Assembly: GCF_017368475.1 (NCBI RefSeq)
Contig: NZ_JAFNJE010000001.1
Coordinates: 310,001 to 374,000 of the forward strand
DNA: 64,000 bases
Direction of reading: 5' to 3'
Source: Alteromonas sp. 5E99-2
GTDB taxonomy: Bacteria > Pseudomonadota > Gammaproteobacteria > Enterobacterales > Alteromonadaceae
The position numbers and the translations under genes were made by a program. The notes under the pieces are model-generated. The model was given only the letters and a program-made list of their open reading frames with translations. It did not search any database and was not told the DNA's origin. Position 1 is the stretch's first letter. Every line of letters starts with the position of its first letter. Shown one piece after another: positions 1 through 10,789 of the stretch.

Positions 1-710
1 ATTGGTCTTCTTCGATTGGCTTTCCTGCGACTTGATTAATCAGCTGAGCTAATTTGGCGATACGATCCCCTCGACCTTTCCAATATTCAGAACGTTTTTC
101 TATGGTCATCATCATATCGCGAAAGAACAGCACGTCCATTTGCTTTTCCGCACTAAGGTCTTTAGGTATACCTGATTTTGAAAGCACAATACCATCATCT
201 TTAGGCTTAACTTCTAGACCTCCAACACCCTCTTCGACCACAAGCGCTGGGTTCAGTATTTTTACCGCAATGATTAATTTAACTTCATGCTCATCATGAC
301 AATCAGGTTTAATTTCTTGAATTGCACTTACGAGTTGTTTTTCTAGTTCAGGATCATATTCCGCTTCACCTTTGTGTAAGATGTTTTCAGCAAAGTTCTT
401 AACAATATCCATGGTTAAAAGAACCAAATCACTCAACAAGCTGCTATAAACCATTTGTCCTTTGCGCAAATAATCCAACAAGTCTTCTACGTGTTGAAGC
501 AACGGAAACATCGGCCTAAAACCAACTAATCCCAAGTCACCTTTAATAGTATGAACAGACCGGAACAGAGAGCGTTGGAGCTCGTTATCATCTGGTCGAA
601 GTTCAAGTTCAATTAATGTCTGTTCACTGGATTCGTATAGCTCGTTAATTTCTTCTATTAAATCAGCTAAAATATCGTCTTCTAGATCATCGGGGCGAAA
701 TGTTTGCATA
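1..710 (-). CDS. Hpt-domain signalling protein, partial (probably Hpt-HD-GYP)
   Basis: The gene starts at ATG 710 and runs off the left edge, so about 236 residues are visible. Residues 1-110 form a histidine phosphotransfer (Hpt) domain: a helical acidic stretch is followed by SVHTIKGDLGLVGF, with the expected phospho-accepting His at about residue 53 and a downstream LLQHVEDLL helix. The last visible residues (YWKGRGDRIAKLAQLINQVAG) resemble the opening helix of HD-GYP phosphodiesterase domains, so the full protein is probably an Hpt-HD-GYP fusion receiving phosphate from a sensor kinase and hydrolysing c-di-GMP. The Hpt call is read from the sequence. The HD-GYP part is inference because the HD and GYP motifs lie outside the window. 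It is divergent from plsC, with 137 bp between start codons. Confidence 0.75.
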
Positions 711-847
711 CAAATAAGTCTCTTTTTTTGCAACTATAGACACGCTGCTGTTATATAAATGGCTAACAAAGTTCTTTTCTATCCTCTAAATATAGCTAAG
801 GAGTGACAGAGTACGTATACTTCGCAAAATTTTTTTTGAGAAAGTAC

Positions 848-1555
848 GTGTTAGCCCTTATTCGATGCTTATTAATGCTTCCTACATTTTTGCTGATTAA
901 TACCATTGTATTACTTGTTTGTATATTTCGCCCATTTCACAGAGACAATGTCTACTTCACGGGGCAGGCCTACAACAAGATGGCTTGGCTACTTGGTGTT
1001 GATGTAAAAATTACTACTGATAGCAGCGTAATCGAAAATACCCCCTATATTTATATTGCCAACCACCAAAATAGTTATGATGTGGTTACTGTGTGTAAGG
1101 CGGCAAAAAGAGGGGTTATAACCATTGGTAAAAAAAGCCTGATTTGGATACCTATTTTTGGTCTGATTTACTTTCTATCGGGCAATATCATGATAAATCG
1201 AACCCATAGAGGCAGCGCACAAAATTCTTTAGGTAAGGCTGCAAGGCGAATAAAAGACAAAGCCTTGTCTGTTTGGGTCTTCCCAGAAGGAACACGAAGC
1301 TACGGCAGAGGTTTACTGCCATTTAAAACCGGCGCATTTCGCCTAGCACTAGAAACAAAGGTTCCTATTGCTATGGTGTGCGTAAGTAATACACACAATA
1401 AAATTCGGTTGAACCGTTGGAACAACGGCACAGTCTCAATAAAAATATGTGCTCCTCAGCCTATTGATGACACGAAAACAGCACGAGAATGGGCGAATAG
1501 TTTTCATCAAAAGATGAAAGACGAAATATCCCAACTCGATAACGAACACCAGTAA
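848..1555 (+). CDS. plsC: 1-acyl-sn-glycerol-3-phosphate acyltransferase PlsC
   Basis: PlsC acylates lysophosphatidic acid to phosphatidic acid at the inner membrane in phospholipid synthesis. The protein has an N-terminal hydrophobic helix, the acyltransferase motif NHQNSYD (HX4D), then GKKSLIWIPIFG, a glycine-rich FPEGTRS motif and PFKTGAF, all in the usual order. I chose GTG 848, which gives 235 residues. It has a GAG/GAAAG ribosome site at 838-844, and VLALIRCLLMLP then aligns with the N-terminus of E. coli PlsC. An upstream in-frame GTG at 803 would add 15 residues, but its AAGGAG overlaps the start codon itself. The rraB start lies 17 bp downstream, suggesting cotranscription. Confidence 0.9.
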   Translation: MLALIRCLLMLPTFLLINTIVLLVCIFRPFHRDNVYFTGQAYNKMAWLLGVDVKITTDSSVIENTPYIYIANHQNSYDVVTVCKAAKRGVITIGKKSLIWIPIFGLIYFLSGNIMINRTHRGSAQNSLGKAARRIKDKALSVWVFPEGTRSYGRGLLPFKTGAFRLALETKVPIAMVCVSNTHNKIRLNRWNNGTVSIKICAPQPIDDTKTAREWANSFHQKMKDEISQLDNEHQ

Positions 1556-1572
1556 AAACAGTGAGAGAAAAA

Positions 1573-1941
1573 ATGTCACAATTCGACGAAAGAGAAGAAT
1601 GGTACGAATTTAACGAAGACACCATAGAAGCGTTAATAGAAGACGGAAGCCAAGCTGATGCCACGTATACCCTTGAGCACCACTTAGCCAGTAGCGATTT
1701 TGATATTTTAGAAAAAGCCGCGGTAGACGCGTTTAAAGCAGGATTTGAAGTCACTGACGCTGAAGAATTAGTATTAGACGATGGCGGTTTAGTTTTCTGC
1801 TTTGACGCTATCGTAGAAAGAAAACTAGACGCTGAACTTTTACGTAAAGACACGGATAACCTGCTAAAAATCGCTGACAAACACCAAGTTCACTACGACG
1901 GCTGGGGAACTTATTTTATTCCAACCGAAGGTGAAGAGTAA
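1573..1941 (+). CDS. rraB: RraB-family ribonuclease E regulator
   Basis: This 122-residue acidic protein matches the RraB family, which binds RNase E and modulates mRNA decay. The recognisable family stretches are IEALIEDGSQADATYTLEHH near the N-terminus, the middle segment FDILEKAAVDAFKAGFEVTD, and the C-terminal YDGWGTYF. I chose ATG 1573, preceded by GAGAGAAA. An in-frame GTG at 1561 would add four residues but has no ribosome site. It follows plsC closely and probably shares its transcript. It is shorter at the acidic C-terminus than the E. coli protein. Confidence 0.9.
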   Translation: MSQFDEREEWYEFNEDTIEALIEDGSQADATYTLEHHLASSDFDILEKAAVDAFKAGFEVTDAEELVLDDGGLVFCFDAIVERKLDAELLRKDTDNLLKIADKHQVHYDGWGTYFIPTEGEE

Positions 1942-2032
1942 TCGCTAACATTAGACTCAAGCGGCTTATGCCATTGTGTGGCACTAAATTTGCGTTCATT
2001 GTCTAAAATAATGATTAAAACGAGATAACACA

Positions 2033-3361
2033 ATGACACCTGAGCAAAAACGTGACCCCAACTTTATGCCACCGCTAACCGTGGCGGTTCCACTTGGTAT
2101 ACAACACGTTTTAGCCATGTTTGTCAGTAATGTTACCCCTGCTATTATTATTGCTGGTGTAGCAGGGTTTGGCTATGGTAGTTCAGACACCAGCCACCTA
2201 ATTTATATGCTGCAAATGTCTATGTTGTTTGCAGGTATCGCGACTTTATTCCAATGCATTGGCGCAGGCCCTGTTGGCGCCCGTTTGCCCATAGTTCAAG
2301 GTACCAGCTTTGCGTTTATCCCCATTATGGTGCCTTTAGTAATAGGCCAAGGCGAAGATGCACTGGCTGCGATCATGACTGGCGGTATTGTAGGCGGTTT
2401 ATTTCATGCGAGCTTAAGTTTATTCATGGGTAAAATTAAGTTTGCATTTCCTCCGTTAATCACAGGCTTAGTGGTTGCCATGATTGGCCTGTCTTTAATT
2501 AAAGTAGGCATTCAATATGCTGCTGGAGGTATTCCCGCTAAAGGGACAGAAGCCTTTGGTGCTCCCATAAGCTGGCTACTGGCTAGTACCGTTATCATAG
2601 TGACACTCGCATTTAATTTTTACGCCCGTGGCTGGTTATCAAACGCCGCTATCCTAATTGGGCTTCTTGCTGGCTACGGATTAGCATTCGCTTTAGGTCG
2701 AGTTAGTTTTGATCCAATCGAGTCTGCGGGCTGGTTTACCGTACCTGAACCTTTTTATTTTGGCGTGTCCTTTTCAACCGCTGCGATACTTAGTTTTTGT
2801 TTAATGAGTATTGTATCTACCATTGAGACCATGGGCGATGTCAGCGCTATTACTCAATCAGGAGCAGGCAGAGAAGCCACTGAAAGAGAAATTTCGGGTT
2901 CTATTACCGCCGATGGTTTAGGTACCGCATTGGCTAGCCTTTTTGGCGCACTACCTAATTCGTCGTTCAGTCAGAACGTGGGGCTTATCGCTATGACAGG
3001 CATAATGAGTCGCTATATCGTTGCTATTGGTGCGGTTTTTCTTGTGGTTTGTGGGCTCATCCCCAAAATAGGTGCGCTTATTGTCACTATTCCCATAGAA
3101 GTTCTGGGCGGCGGTGTCATTATTATGTTTGGTATGGTTGCATCAGCCGCTATGTCTATCTTATCTGAAGTCAACTGGAACCAGCGTAACATGCTTATTT
3201 TTGCCCTTTCTTTGTCATTGGGTTTAGGTCTGCAACTAGAACCGGAAGCCCTTCAGCATTTACCTCAAACCTTACAAATCTTCCTTTCATCTGGTTTATT
3301 ACCCGCGACATTTTTAGCAGTTACGCTAAACCTAATGCTACCGCACACTAAAGAGAATTAG
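2033..3361 (+). CDS. NCS2-family purine (xanthine/uric acid) permease
   Basis: This 442-residue polytopic membrane protein has about 12-14 hydrophobic segments. It carries the NCS2/NAT family landmarks: QGTSFAF in the third segment region, ETMGDVSAITQSG in the middle, and the signature QNVGLIAMTG near residue 315. The family takes up nucleobases with protons. The substrate cannot be fixed from sequence, but the next gene starts two bases after this stop and encodes a purine deaminase, so a purine such as guanine, 8-oxoguanine, xanthine or urate is the best guess. The 91-bp gap after rraB shows no obvious terminator. Confidence 0.88.
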   Translation: MTPEQKRDPNFMPPLTVAVPLGIQHVLAMFVSNVTPAIIIAGVAGFGYGSSDTSHLIYMLQMSMLFAGIATLFQCIGAGPVGARLPIVQGTSFAFIPIMVPLVIGQGEDALAAIMTGGIVGGLFHASLSLFMGKIKFAFPPLITGLVVAMIGLSLIKVGIQYAAGGIPAKGTEAFGAPISWLLASTVIIVTLAFNFYARGWLSNAAILIGLLAGYGLAFALGRVSFDPIESAGWFTVPEPFYFGVSFSTAAILSFCLMSIVSTIETMGDVSAITQSGAGREATEREISGSITADGLGTALASLFGALPNSSFSQNVGLIAMTGIMSRYIVAIGAVFLVVCGLIPKIGALIVTIPIEVLGGGVIIMFGMVASAAMSILSEVNWNQRNMLIFALSLSLGLGLQLEPEALQHLPQTLQIFLSSGLLPATFLAVTLNLMLPHTKEN

Positions 3362-3363
3362 CT

Positions 3364-4725
3364 ATGCCTCGCCATCTTATTGAAAACGCCGATACTATCC
3401 TATGTATGAACGACGCTAAGTCTGAATTCAAGAATGGTTATCTCGTATTGGCCAATGGCATCATTGAACAAGTAGGCAGCGGCAGTGTTCCCCCGCAATT
3501 AAAAGCAAGCTGCGACACAGTGACAAATGCAGCAGGTTGTGTGGTAACTCCGGGGTTAATTAATACCCACCACCATTTATATCAAAGTATTACTCGAGGT
3601 GTTGCAGGGGGCCAAGATGCGCTTTTATTTGGATGGCTAAAAACCCTGTATCCCATTTGGGGCCATTTACGCTCTGATGATGTCTATAACGCTGCCCGCT
3701 TAGGGTTGGCTGAACTTGCGCTAACGGGTTGCACTCTAACCTCGGATCACCATTATTTGTACCCCAATGACGTCACGCTTGATGACACCATACATGCGGC
3801 GCATTCTGTGGGAACGCGACTAACCGCAACCCGAGGGAGCATGAGTATAGGTGAAAGCAATGGTGGATTACCTCCAGATAGCCTTGTAGAAAATGAAGAC
3901 GCCATTTTACAAGACAGTATTCGTTTAATAGACCAATACCACCAAGCCGAAGCTGGTGCCATGATACAAATAGCCTTGGCACCCTGTTCGCCATTTTCTG
4001 TCAGTACTGACTTAATGAAAAGCGCCGCGATTCTAGCTCGAGAAAAAGGGGTTCGTTTACATACTCACTTGGCTGAAAATGTTGAAGATGTCCGTTATTC
4101 TCTAGAAAAATTTGGTTGTCGTCCTGGCCAGTATGCTGCGGATTTAGGTTGGGTAGGCCCAGATGTCTGGCATGCTCACTGCGTGCAACTCGATCCTCAA
4201 GAAATAGCATTGTTTGCTGAAACCCACACGGGCGTGGCTCATTGTCCCTGCTCTAACTGTCGACTAGGCTCAGGTGTCGCGCCAATTATTCATATGAAAG
4301 CACAAGGTGTTCCCGTAGGCATTGGTGTAGATGGCTCTGCGTCCAATGATATTGCCCATATGTTAAACGAAGCCCGCCAATGTATGCTGCTTCAGCGCGT
4401 CCAATACGGCGCAAATGCGATTACAGCTAGAGAAGTACTTGAACTTGCCACTCGTGGTGGCGCCAAAGTCTTAGGCCGAAATGATGTGGGGCAATTATCC
4501 ATAGGATACCGAGCCGACGTTGCAATTTGGGATATGAACAACCTGCACAGTGCTGGAAGCTGGGATCCAGTTACCGCGTTAATATTCAGTGGCCCACAAA
4601 CAGTACGAGACTTATTTGTAGAAGGGAAATGCATTATAAAAGAATGTGAGTTCACTCATTTAGACAAAAACGAAGTCATTACAAAAGCGCAAGAAAGCAC
4701 GTCGTACTTAATGAGTAAGGCATAA
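3364..4725 (+). CDS. 8-oxoguanine deaminase-like amidohydrolase (COG0402)
   Basis: This 453-residue amidohydrolase belongs to the AtzB/guanine-deaminase branch and most resembles 8-oxoguanine deaminases, which convert 8-oxoguanine to urate. The mononuclear metal site is complete: the HxH pair at residues 69-71 (THHHLYQ), H235 (HTHLAEN), H270/H272 (WHAHCVQ) and D323 (GVDGSASND). The gene is translationally close to the NCS2 permease before it (two-base gap), so uptake and deamination of a purine are coupled. Discrimination between 8-oxoguanine, guanine and triazine-like substrates rests on overall resemblance and is inference. Confidence 0.8.
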   Translation: MPRHLIENADTILCMNDAKSEFKNGYLVLANGIIEQVGSGSVPPQLKASCDTVTNAAGCVVTPGLINTHHHLYQSITRGVAGGQDALLFGWLKTLYPIWGHLRSDDVYNAARLGLAELALTGCTLTSDHHYLYPNDVTLDDTIHAAHSVGTRLTATRGSMSIGESNGGLPPDSLVENEDAILQDSIRLIDQYHQAEAGAMIQIALAPCSPFSVSTDLMKSAAILAREKGVRLHTHLAENVEDVRYSLEKFGCRPGQYAADLGWVGPDVWHAHCVQLDPQEIALFAETHTGVAHCPCSNCRLGSGVAPIIHMKAQGVPVGIGVDGSASNDIAHMLNEARQCMLLQRVQYGANAITAREVLELATRGGAKVLGRNDVGQLSIGYRADVAIWDMNNLHSAGSWDPVTALIFSGPQTVRDLFVEGKCIIKECEFTHLDKNEVITKAQESTSYLMSKA

Positions 4726-4728
4726 CCG

Positions 4729-4755
4729 CCCCGTTTCACCTTCTGGTTAAAACGG
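4729..4755. terminator. Weak hairpin between convergent genes
   Basis: A CCCCGTTT arm and an AAACGGG arm can pair around the stop-to-stop gap between the deaminase gene and valS. There is no T-tract on either side, so intrinsic termination is doubtful. Confidence 0.3.
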
Positions 4756-4777
4756 GACGTAATTTAGATCTAGGGTA

Positions 4778-7552
4778 TTACAAACTAGAAATGGTGTCTC
4801 TTTGCGCATTTAACGTGCGTAATTGAGATTGAAAATCGTCACACTTAGCCCGTTCTTTTTCAATAACCGCTTCAGGTGCATTGCTCACAAACTTCTCGTT
4901 TGCTAATTTACCTTCAACACGCTGAATATCTTTTTGCAATTTATCCAAGGCTTTGTCGATTCGAGCGAGCTCTGCATCTTTATCGATTAAACCCGCCATA
5001 GGAATCAATATTTCCATCTCACCTACAATTGCCGAAGCACTTGCTGGAATATCATCGCCGTCCACTACATGAGTGATAGACGCTAACTTTCCAAGACGAG
5101 TTAAAAACACATCCATTTTCGCAGCTCGTTCACTGTCTTTTGCCGTGGCATTTTTAAACAGCACATCAAGAGGCTTATTCGGTGAAATATCCATTTCCCC
5201 ACGAATGTTTCTTACCCCAACAATGCACTTTTTCAGCCATGCAATATCATCTAAAATATCATCGCGAATGAGCTCAGGCTTTTCTGCAACGAATGATTGC
5301 GACATGACACTTGATTCTTCAGTAACCTCAACACCACACAATGGCGCAAGCTGTTGCCAAATAGTGTCTGTAATGTAAGGCATAAATGGGTGTAACAAGC
5401 GCATCACTTGTTCAAGTACATTAACTAACGTATGACGTGTACCACGCTTTTCAGCTTCACTGGCGTCATCGTTATTCAATACGGGTTTGGTTAATTCTAA
5501 ATACCAATCGCAGAACTGATTCCAAGTGAATTCGTACATAAGCTGGGCAGCAATATCAAAGCGATAATCGGCCAAAGCCGTCTCTACTTCTGCACGGGTT
5601 TTTTGTAGCATAGCTAAAATCCACTCGTCAGCTACCGACAACACTTTTTCTTCACCGTTAACCCCAACATCTTCGCCTTCAGTATTCATTAATACAAAGC
5701 GCGATGCGTTCCAAATCTTATTACAGAAGTTGCGGTAACCCTCGACTCGGCCCATATCAAAATTAATATCTCGACTGGTCGAGGCCATCGCCGCAAAGGT
5801 AAAGCGCAGAGCATCAGTGCCATAAGCATTAATGCCTTCAGGGAACTGCTTGCGAGTGCTTTTACCCACTTTTTCAGCCATTTTTGGCTGCATCATGCCC
5901 GATGTACGCTTTTCTACTAACGCATCAGCACTAATACCGTCAATTAAGTCAATGGGATCAAGTACATTGCCTTTAGACTTTGACATTTTATCGCCGTTTT
6001 CATCTCGAATAAGGCCTGTGATATAGATGTCTTTAAAAGGAATTTTACCTGTAAATTTCTTGGTCATCATTATCATTCTGGCAACCCAGAAGAAAATAAT
6101 ATCAAAGCCTGTTACCAATACCGAAGACGGTAAAAAGGTTTCTAATTCAGGGGTTTCTTTCGGCCAGCCCATAGTGGCAAATGGCCAAAGCGCCGACGAA
6201 AACCAAGTATCAAGTACATCGTTATCTTGTGATAGCTTAACCGAGTCGTCTAAATTGTGCTTTTTACGCACATCAGCTTCGGTCGCAGCAACATACACTT
6301 TACCCTCTTCGTCGTACCATGCTGGAATTCGGTGTCCCCACCACAGTTGACGAGAAATACACCAGTCTTGAATGTTGTGCATCCACTGGTAATAGGTTTT
6401 GTTCCAGTTTTCTGGCACAAAACGTATTTCACCTGACTCAACAGCTTCAATAGCAGGCTTCGCCAAAGACTCTACCGCAACGTACCACTGGTCCGTTAAA
6501 TAGGGCTCAATAACTGAACCTGTGCGATCACCACGGGGTACTTTAAGTTTGTGATCTTCTATTTTTTCCAGTAAACCTTGCTCATCCAAATCTTTTACGA
6601 TTTGTTTTCTGGCATCGAACCTGTCTAACCCTTGGTACGCTTCTGGAGCGTCTGCATTAATTTTCGCATCATCGGTTAGTACGTTGATGACGTCTAGGTT
6701 GTGACGTTTGCCCATTTCATAATCGTTGAAATCATGAGCGGGGGTGATTTTTACGCAACCTGTACCAAATTCTAAATCAACATAGTCGTCGGCAATAATA
6801 GGGATAAGACGTCCTGTTATTGGCAACTTAATGTGTTTACCCACAAGGTGTTTATACCTTTCATCATCAGGATGCACAGCAACCGCTGTATCACCTAACA
6901 TGGTTTCAGGACGAGTTGTTGCAACGACAAGGTGACCAGAATCGTCGGCAATGGGATAGCGCATATGCCATAAGAAACCGGCTTCTTCTTCGTTGATAAC
7001 TTCTAAATCGGAAACCGCGGTATGTAGAACAGGGTCCCAATTTACCAAGCGCTTTCCACGGTAAATCAAACCTTCTTCATGTAATTTTACAAATACTTCG
7101 GTTACCGCTTCTGACAAATTATCGTCCATGGTAAACACTTCACGAGACCAATCAGCAGAGGCGCCCATGCGACGCATTTGATTGGTTATCGTACCGCCGC
7201 TTTCTTCTTTCCATTCCCAGATTTTCTTTACAAAATCTTCTCGACCTAAATCGTGACGGGTTTTGCCTTGTGCGTTCAACTGGCGCTCTACCACCATTTG
7301 AGTTGCAATACCTGCGTGGTCAGTTCCCACTTGCCACAAGGTGTTATCGCCTTTCATTCTGCGATAACGAACCAGAGCGTCCATAATGGTATGCTGAAAA
7401 GCATGACCCATATGCAAGCTTCCCGTTACGTTAGGAGGTGGAAGTAAAATACAATAAGGACTGCCTTCACCACTGGGTGCAAACAGGCCTTGGTCTTCCC
7501 ATCTTTGGTAACATGAAGATTCAATACTCTGGGGATCGAAGGTTTTTTCCAT
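4778..7552 (-). CDS. valS: Valyl-tRNA synthetase
   Basis: ValS charges tRNA-Val with valine and edits mischarged threonine. The 924-residue protein has the class I signature HMGH at residues 47-50 ([13 protein letters not shown]) and KMSKSKGNV near residue 550. It also has the CP1 editing domain (around [16 protein letters not shown]), the anticodon-binding domain ([17 protein letters not shown]) and the C-terminal coiled coil that ends valyl enzymes. ATG 7552 with GAGAGAA upstream aligns with the E. coli start (MEKTF). A TTG four codons upstream (7564) is rejected because it would use the ribosome site as coding sequence. It is the last gene of pepA-holC-valS and begins about 8 bp after the holC stop. 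Confidence 0.98.
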   Translation of the reverse strand: MEKTFDPQSIESSCYQRWEDQGLFAPSGEGSPYCILLPPPNVTGSLHMGHAFQHTIMDALVRYRRMKGDNTLWQVGTDHAGIATQMVVERQLNAQGKTRHDLGREDFVKKIWEWKEESGGTITNQMRRMGASADWSREVFTMDDNLSEAVTEVFVKLHEEGLIYRGKRLVNWDPVLHTAVSDLEVINEEEAGFLWHMRYPIADDSGHLVVATTRPETMLGDTAVAVHPDDERYKHLVGKHIKLPITGRLIPIIADDYVDLEFGTGCVKITPAHDFNDYEMGKRHNLDVINVLTDDAKINADAPEAYQGLDRFDARKQIVKDLDEQGLLEKIEDHKLKVPRGDRTGSVIEPYLTDQWYVAVESLAKPAIEAVESGEIRFVPENWNKTYYQWMHNIQDWCISRQLWWGHRIPAWYDEEGKVYVAATEADVRKKHNLDDSVKLSQDNDVLDTWFSSALWPFATMGWPKETPELETFLPSSVLVTGFDIIFFWVARMIMMTKKFTGKIPFKDIYITGLIRDENGDKMSKSKGNVLDPIDLIDGISADALVEKRTSGMMQPKMAEKVGKSTRKQFPEGINAYGTDALRFTFAAMASTSRDINFDMGRVEGYRNFCNKIWNASRFVLMNTEGEDVGVNGEEKVLSVADEWILAMLQKTRAEVETALADYRFDIAAQLMYEFTWNQFCDWYLELTKPVLNNDDASEAEKRGTRHTLVNVLEQVMRLLHPFMPYITDTIWQQLAPLCGVEVTEESSVMSQSFVAEKPELIRDDILDDIAWLKKCIVGVRNIRGEMDISPNKPLDVLFKNATAKDSERAAKMDVFLTRLGKLASITHVVDGDDIPASASAIVGEMEILIPMAGLIDKDAELARIDKALDKLQKDIQRVEGKLANEKFVSNAPEAVIEKERAKCDDFQSQLRTLNAQRDTISSL

Positions 7553-7560
7553 TAGTTCTC

Positions 7561-7989
7561 TCAAGAATCAGCTTGGGTAAAGCGCATAGTGCACCCTGCC
7601 CTTTGGTAATATTTGTATCTTTCCCTTGCCAACGCTTTTTCAGCGTCAGCGGCAGGAACGAAATCGATGATGTGTTGAAACCCATTTGGGTTTGAAATAG
7701 TTGCATTACTCAGCACAATAACAGTGCCATTAGGGCGAAGCTGTTCCGGCTGCCAGCACACTTGTACTGGAGTGCCGCCCTTAGGGCCTTCGCCTACCAA
7801 GTTATGTGGAATAAACCTATCTGTAGGCAATTGCCACAATAGCTCATCAATGGCTTCAGCCTGTTCTTTATCAGCGCACCATACATTGACACGCTGTTTT
7901 TTTGAATAGGCTTCACAGGCCAACGAGCAAGACAGCGAATGCCCTACGTCGTCAGCGTCAGTTAATGAATAAAAAGAAACGTGGGTCAA
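7561..7989 (-). CDS. holC: DNA polymerase III chi subunit
   Basis: HolC (chi) links the clamp loader to single-stranded DNA-binding protein during replication. The 142-residue protein has the family features [11 protein letters not shown] at the N-terminus, a Cys-containing [19 protein letters not shown] segment, [11 protein letters not shown] and [10 protein letters not shown]. The length matches the family. It sits between pepA and valS, the same order as in E. coli, with 11 bp to pepA upstream, so the three genes probably share an mRNA. Confidence 0.95.
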   Translation of the reverse strand: MTHVSFYSLTDADDVGHSLSCSLACEAYSKKQRVNVWCADKEQAEAIDELLWQLPTDRFIPHNLVGEGPKGGTPVQVCWQPEQLRPNGTVIVLSNATISNPNGFQHIIDFVPAADAEKALARERYKYYQRAGCTMRFTQADS

Positions 7990-8000
7990 AAGTTAACCTA

Positions 8001-9506
8001 TTAATCTTCGTGAGCAAGCCCTGAGCGATTTAGCAAAAATTGTGTCAGCATAGGCACAGGACGGCCAGTAGCGCCTTTCTTGGCGCCGCTATTCCAAGCT
8101 GTTCCAGCGATGTCTAAATGCGCCCAGTTATACTTTTTAGTGAATCTAGCTAAGAAACAGCCAGCAGTAATTGTACCTGCGGCACGTCCGCCAACATTAG
8201 CTATATCAGCAAATGGGCTTTCGATAAGCTCTTGATACTCATCCCACAAAGGTAAACGCCAAGCGCGATCAGAGCTTTGCTCAGAGGCATTCAACAACTC
8301 GTGTGCCAGTGGATTGTGCTGGCTCATCAAACCTGTAGCAAAGCTACCTAAAGCGACAATACAAGCGCCGGTTAATGTGGCAATATCAATAACCGTCTCA
8401 GGTTGATAACGCTCTACATAAGTCAATGCGTCACATAATACTAAGCGACCTTCCGCATCCGTGTTTAACACTTCAACAGTTTGACCAGACATAGTGGTAA
8501 GTACATCACCGGGACGATATGCGTTCCCATCAGGCATGTTTTCACAGCCTGCTAACACGCCTACAACGTTCAACGGTAAATCTAATGCAGCAATGGTATG
8601 CATTAAGCCAAGTACGGTAGCGGCTCCGCCCATGTCGTACTTCATTTCGTCCATGCCTGCGCCTGGTTTAATTGAAATACCACCTGAGTCGAAGGTTAAA
8701 CCTTTACCGACGAAAACAATAGGCGCTGCGTCTTTTTCACCACCATTATAATGAATAAGGCTCATCATAGATTCATTTTCAGAACCACGACCAACCGTTA
8801 AGTAGGAATTCATACCCAACTCTGCCATTTTTGCTTCATCGACAACATCGGTGGTTATTTTTTCATATTGCTCACCCAGCTGCTGAGCTTGTTCCCATAA
8901 ATAAAGTGGGTTACAAATATTTGGCGGCATATTGGCAACATCGCGAGTTACTTTTGCACCTTTAGCAATTGCAATAGCATGCTCTATAGCTTTTTCACCT
9001 TCTTGCAACTCTCGACGAGTAGAAACATTAAATACCATTTTACGCAATGGACGGCGAGGCTCGTCTTTTTTCGTTTTCAATTGCAAAAAGGTGTACAGCG
9101 AATCTTGCGCTGCTTCTACTGCTTGACGAACTTTCCAATACGTATCTCTGCCTTTAACATGTAATTCAGTTAAAAAGCATACCGCTTCCATAGAGCCTGT
9201 TTCGTTCAGCGTTTTGATAGTTTTAGCAATGATTTGCTTGTATTGGCGCTCATCTAGTTCACGCTCTTTTCCACAACCAACCAGTAATACACGTTCGCTA
9301 GGCACATTGGGTACTTGATGTAAAAGCAACATTTGGCCTGCTTTGCCTTCTAGATCACCGCGACGCAGCAAATTACTGATATAGCCGTCACTCAGTTCAT
9401 CTAACTGTTCTGCAACGGCAGAAAGACGTCTTGGTTCAAATACACCTGCAACAATACACGCGCTGCGCTGTTTTTCTGGACTTCCACTTTTTACAAAAAA
9501 TTCCAC
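8001..9506 (-). CDS. pepA: Leucyl (cytosol) aminopeptidase, M17 family
   Basis: PepA removes N-terminal residues from peptides and in E. coli also binds DNA as a regulator and recombination accessory factor. The 501-residue protein shows the M17 metal and catalytic motifs [28 protein letters not shown] and the hallmark [14 protein letters not shown]. The N-terminal domain is complete. The ATG at 9506 opens the three-gene transcript with holC and valS and is divergent from lptF. The 182-bp intergenic region between the two start codons must hold both promoters. Confidence 0.97.
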   Translation of the reverse strand: MEFFVKSGSPEKQRSACIVAGVFEPRRLSAVAEQLDELSDGYISNLLRRGDLEGKAGQMLLLHQVPNVPSERVLLVGCGKERELDERQYKQIIAKTIKTLNETGSMEAVCFLTELHVKGRDTYWKVRQAVEAAQDSLYTFLQLKTKKDEPRRPLRKMVFNVSTRRELQEGEKAIEHAIAIAKGAKVTRDVANMPPNICNPLYLWEQAQQLGEQYEKITTDVVDEAKMAELGMNSYLTVGRGSENESMMSLIHYNGGEKDAAPIVFVGKGLTFDSGGISIKPGAGMDEMKYDMGGAATVLGLMHTIAALDLPLNVVGVLAGCENMPDGNAYRPGDVLTTMSGQTVEVLNTDAEGRLVLCDALTYVERYQPETVIDIATLTGACIVALGSFATGLMSQHNPLAHELLNASEQSSDRAWRLPLWDEYQELIESPFADIANVGGRAAGTITAGCFLARFTKKYNWAHLDIAGTAWNSGAKKGATGRPVPMLTQFLLNRSGLAHED

Positions 9507-9688
9507 TGGATTTTACCTTGTGTTCTGACGCTAACTGACTAATCTTTGGCTTAAGCGTTTTTATTATTTTATTATATCGACGCAATAGTTGATAATACGC
9601 ATTGTTCGCCAAAAAGCTTCAAATCATGTAGTTTACTCAACAATAGCGAGTTTTTCATTATTAATGCCTATTTTCCTACACAAATAAC

Positions 9689-10789
9689 ATGCTAATTGCA
9701 CGATATCTAATTAAAGAAACAGTAAAGTCACAAGTTGCCGTGTTTTTCATACTCATGGCGATATTTATAACCTTGCGCTTCGTACGTGTTTTAGGCGACG
9801 CATCTGATGGCGACATTCCCGCGGGACTAGTGCTAGGTTTTTTAACACTTTACACCCCAATACTCGCCAGTTTGGTTCTGCCGATTAGCGCCTATTTAGG
9901 GGTTATGCTTGCTCACGGAAGGCTTTACGTAGACAGTGAGATGACCGTATTTCGGGCGTGTGGTGTTAGTGAATGGTACGTTGCTAGGGTTATGCTGAGC
10001 TTAAGTGTGGTGGTGATGGCCGTCACCGCGACAATAACACTATATTTTGCGCCCCTCGCCGCAGAAAGTGAGTACTCACTAAAAGAAAAGGCTTCGTCTG
10101 AAGCAGGTTTGACTGCGTTAATCCCTGGAAGATTTCAACAAACAGGAAACCAGCAAGCGGTCATATTTGCCCATGATATCGATGCAAAAAACGAAATATT
10201 GCAACGGGTATTTCTATCGCAAAAACAAACCGATGATCAAGAAGTAAGAGTTGTCTATGCAAAGAGTGGAGAAGTCCAGTTAGATAATGATGGAACTCGA
10301 CACTTAATTTTAAGAGATGGCATTCAATATGAAGGAAACCAAGGGCAAGCAGACTACCGCGTTCTAACCTTCGATGAATATAAAATACAAATTAGTGAAG
10401 AAGCAGAGAAAACAAAACGAAAAAAAGCCACTGCACTGTCGACTCTTGCGTTACTAGAAGAGCGCAACCAAGAAAACTTTGCCGAGTTACAATGGCGACT
10501 TGCTATTCCACTATCGATTCCCTTGCTGATGCTGATTGCTGTTCCACTGGCCGCGGTAAATCCTAGAAACGGTCGATTCGGTAAAATGGTTCCTGCTATT
10601 ATGCTGTATTTAGGCTACTTTTTGTTGCTACTAGCTAGCCGAAGAGCATTAGAAGATGGAAAAATTCCCAATGAACTAGCACTTTGGTGGGTACATTTTA
10701 TTCTATTCATTATTGCTCTTGCTTTTCTAGTTAGAGACAGAAAAATAGGCTCGAAACTACGGGCATTGATAACGAGACGTGAATCATGA
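9689..10789 (+). CDS. lptF: LPS export ABC transporter permease LptF
   Basis: LptF is one of two inner-membrane permeases of the LptB2FGC machine that extracts lipopolysaccharide from the inner membrane. The 366-residue protein belongs to the YjgP/YjgQ family. It has two or three N-terminal transmembrane helices (MLIARYLIKETVKSQ start), a periplasmic beta-jellyroll-like middle region at about residues 130-260, and three C-terminal helices. It overlaps lptG by four bases (ATGA at 10786), indicating translational coupling. Confidence 0.95.
   Translation: MLIARYLIKETVKSQVAVFFILMAIFITLRFVRVLGDASDGDIPAGLVLGFLTLYTPILASLVLPISAYLGVMLAHGRLYVDSEMTVFRACGVSEWYVARVMLSLSVVVMAVTATITLYFAPLAAESEYSLKEKASSEAGLTALIPGRFQQTGNQQAVIFAHDIDAKNEILQRVFLSQKQTDDQEVRVVYAKSGEVQLDNDGTRHLILRDGIQYEGNQGQADYRVLTFDEYKIQISEEAEKTKRKKATALSTLALLEERNQENFAELQWRLAIPLSIPLLMLIAVPLAAVNPRNGRFGKMVPAIMLYLGYFLLLLASRRALEDGKIPNELALWWVHFILFIIALAFLVRDRKIGSKLRALITRRES

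Noticed and set aside
4729-4755. Strong terminator after the deaminase gene
   Set aside because: There is no T-tract on either strand; kept only as a weak hairpin.
6250-6450. Open frames antisense or out of frame within valS and other long genes
   Set aside because: They are shadows of strongly supported genes and resemble no protein.
7552-7564. TTG 7564 as valS start
   Set aside because: It would place the ribosome site inside the coding region, while ATG 7552 matches the E. coli start.
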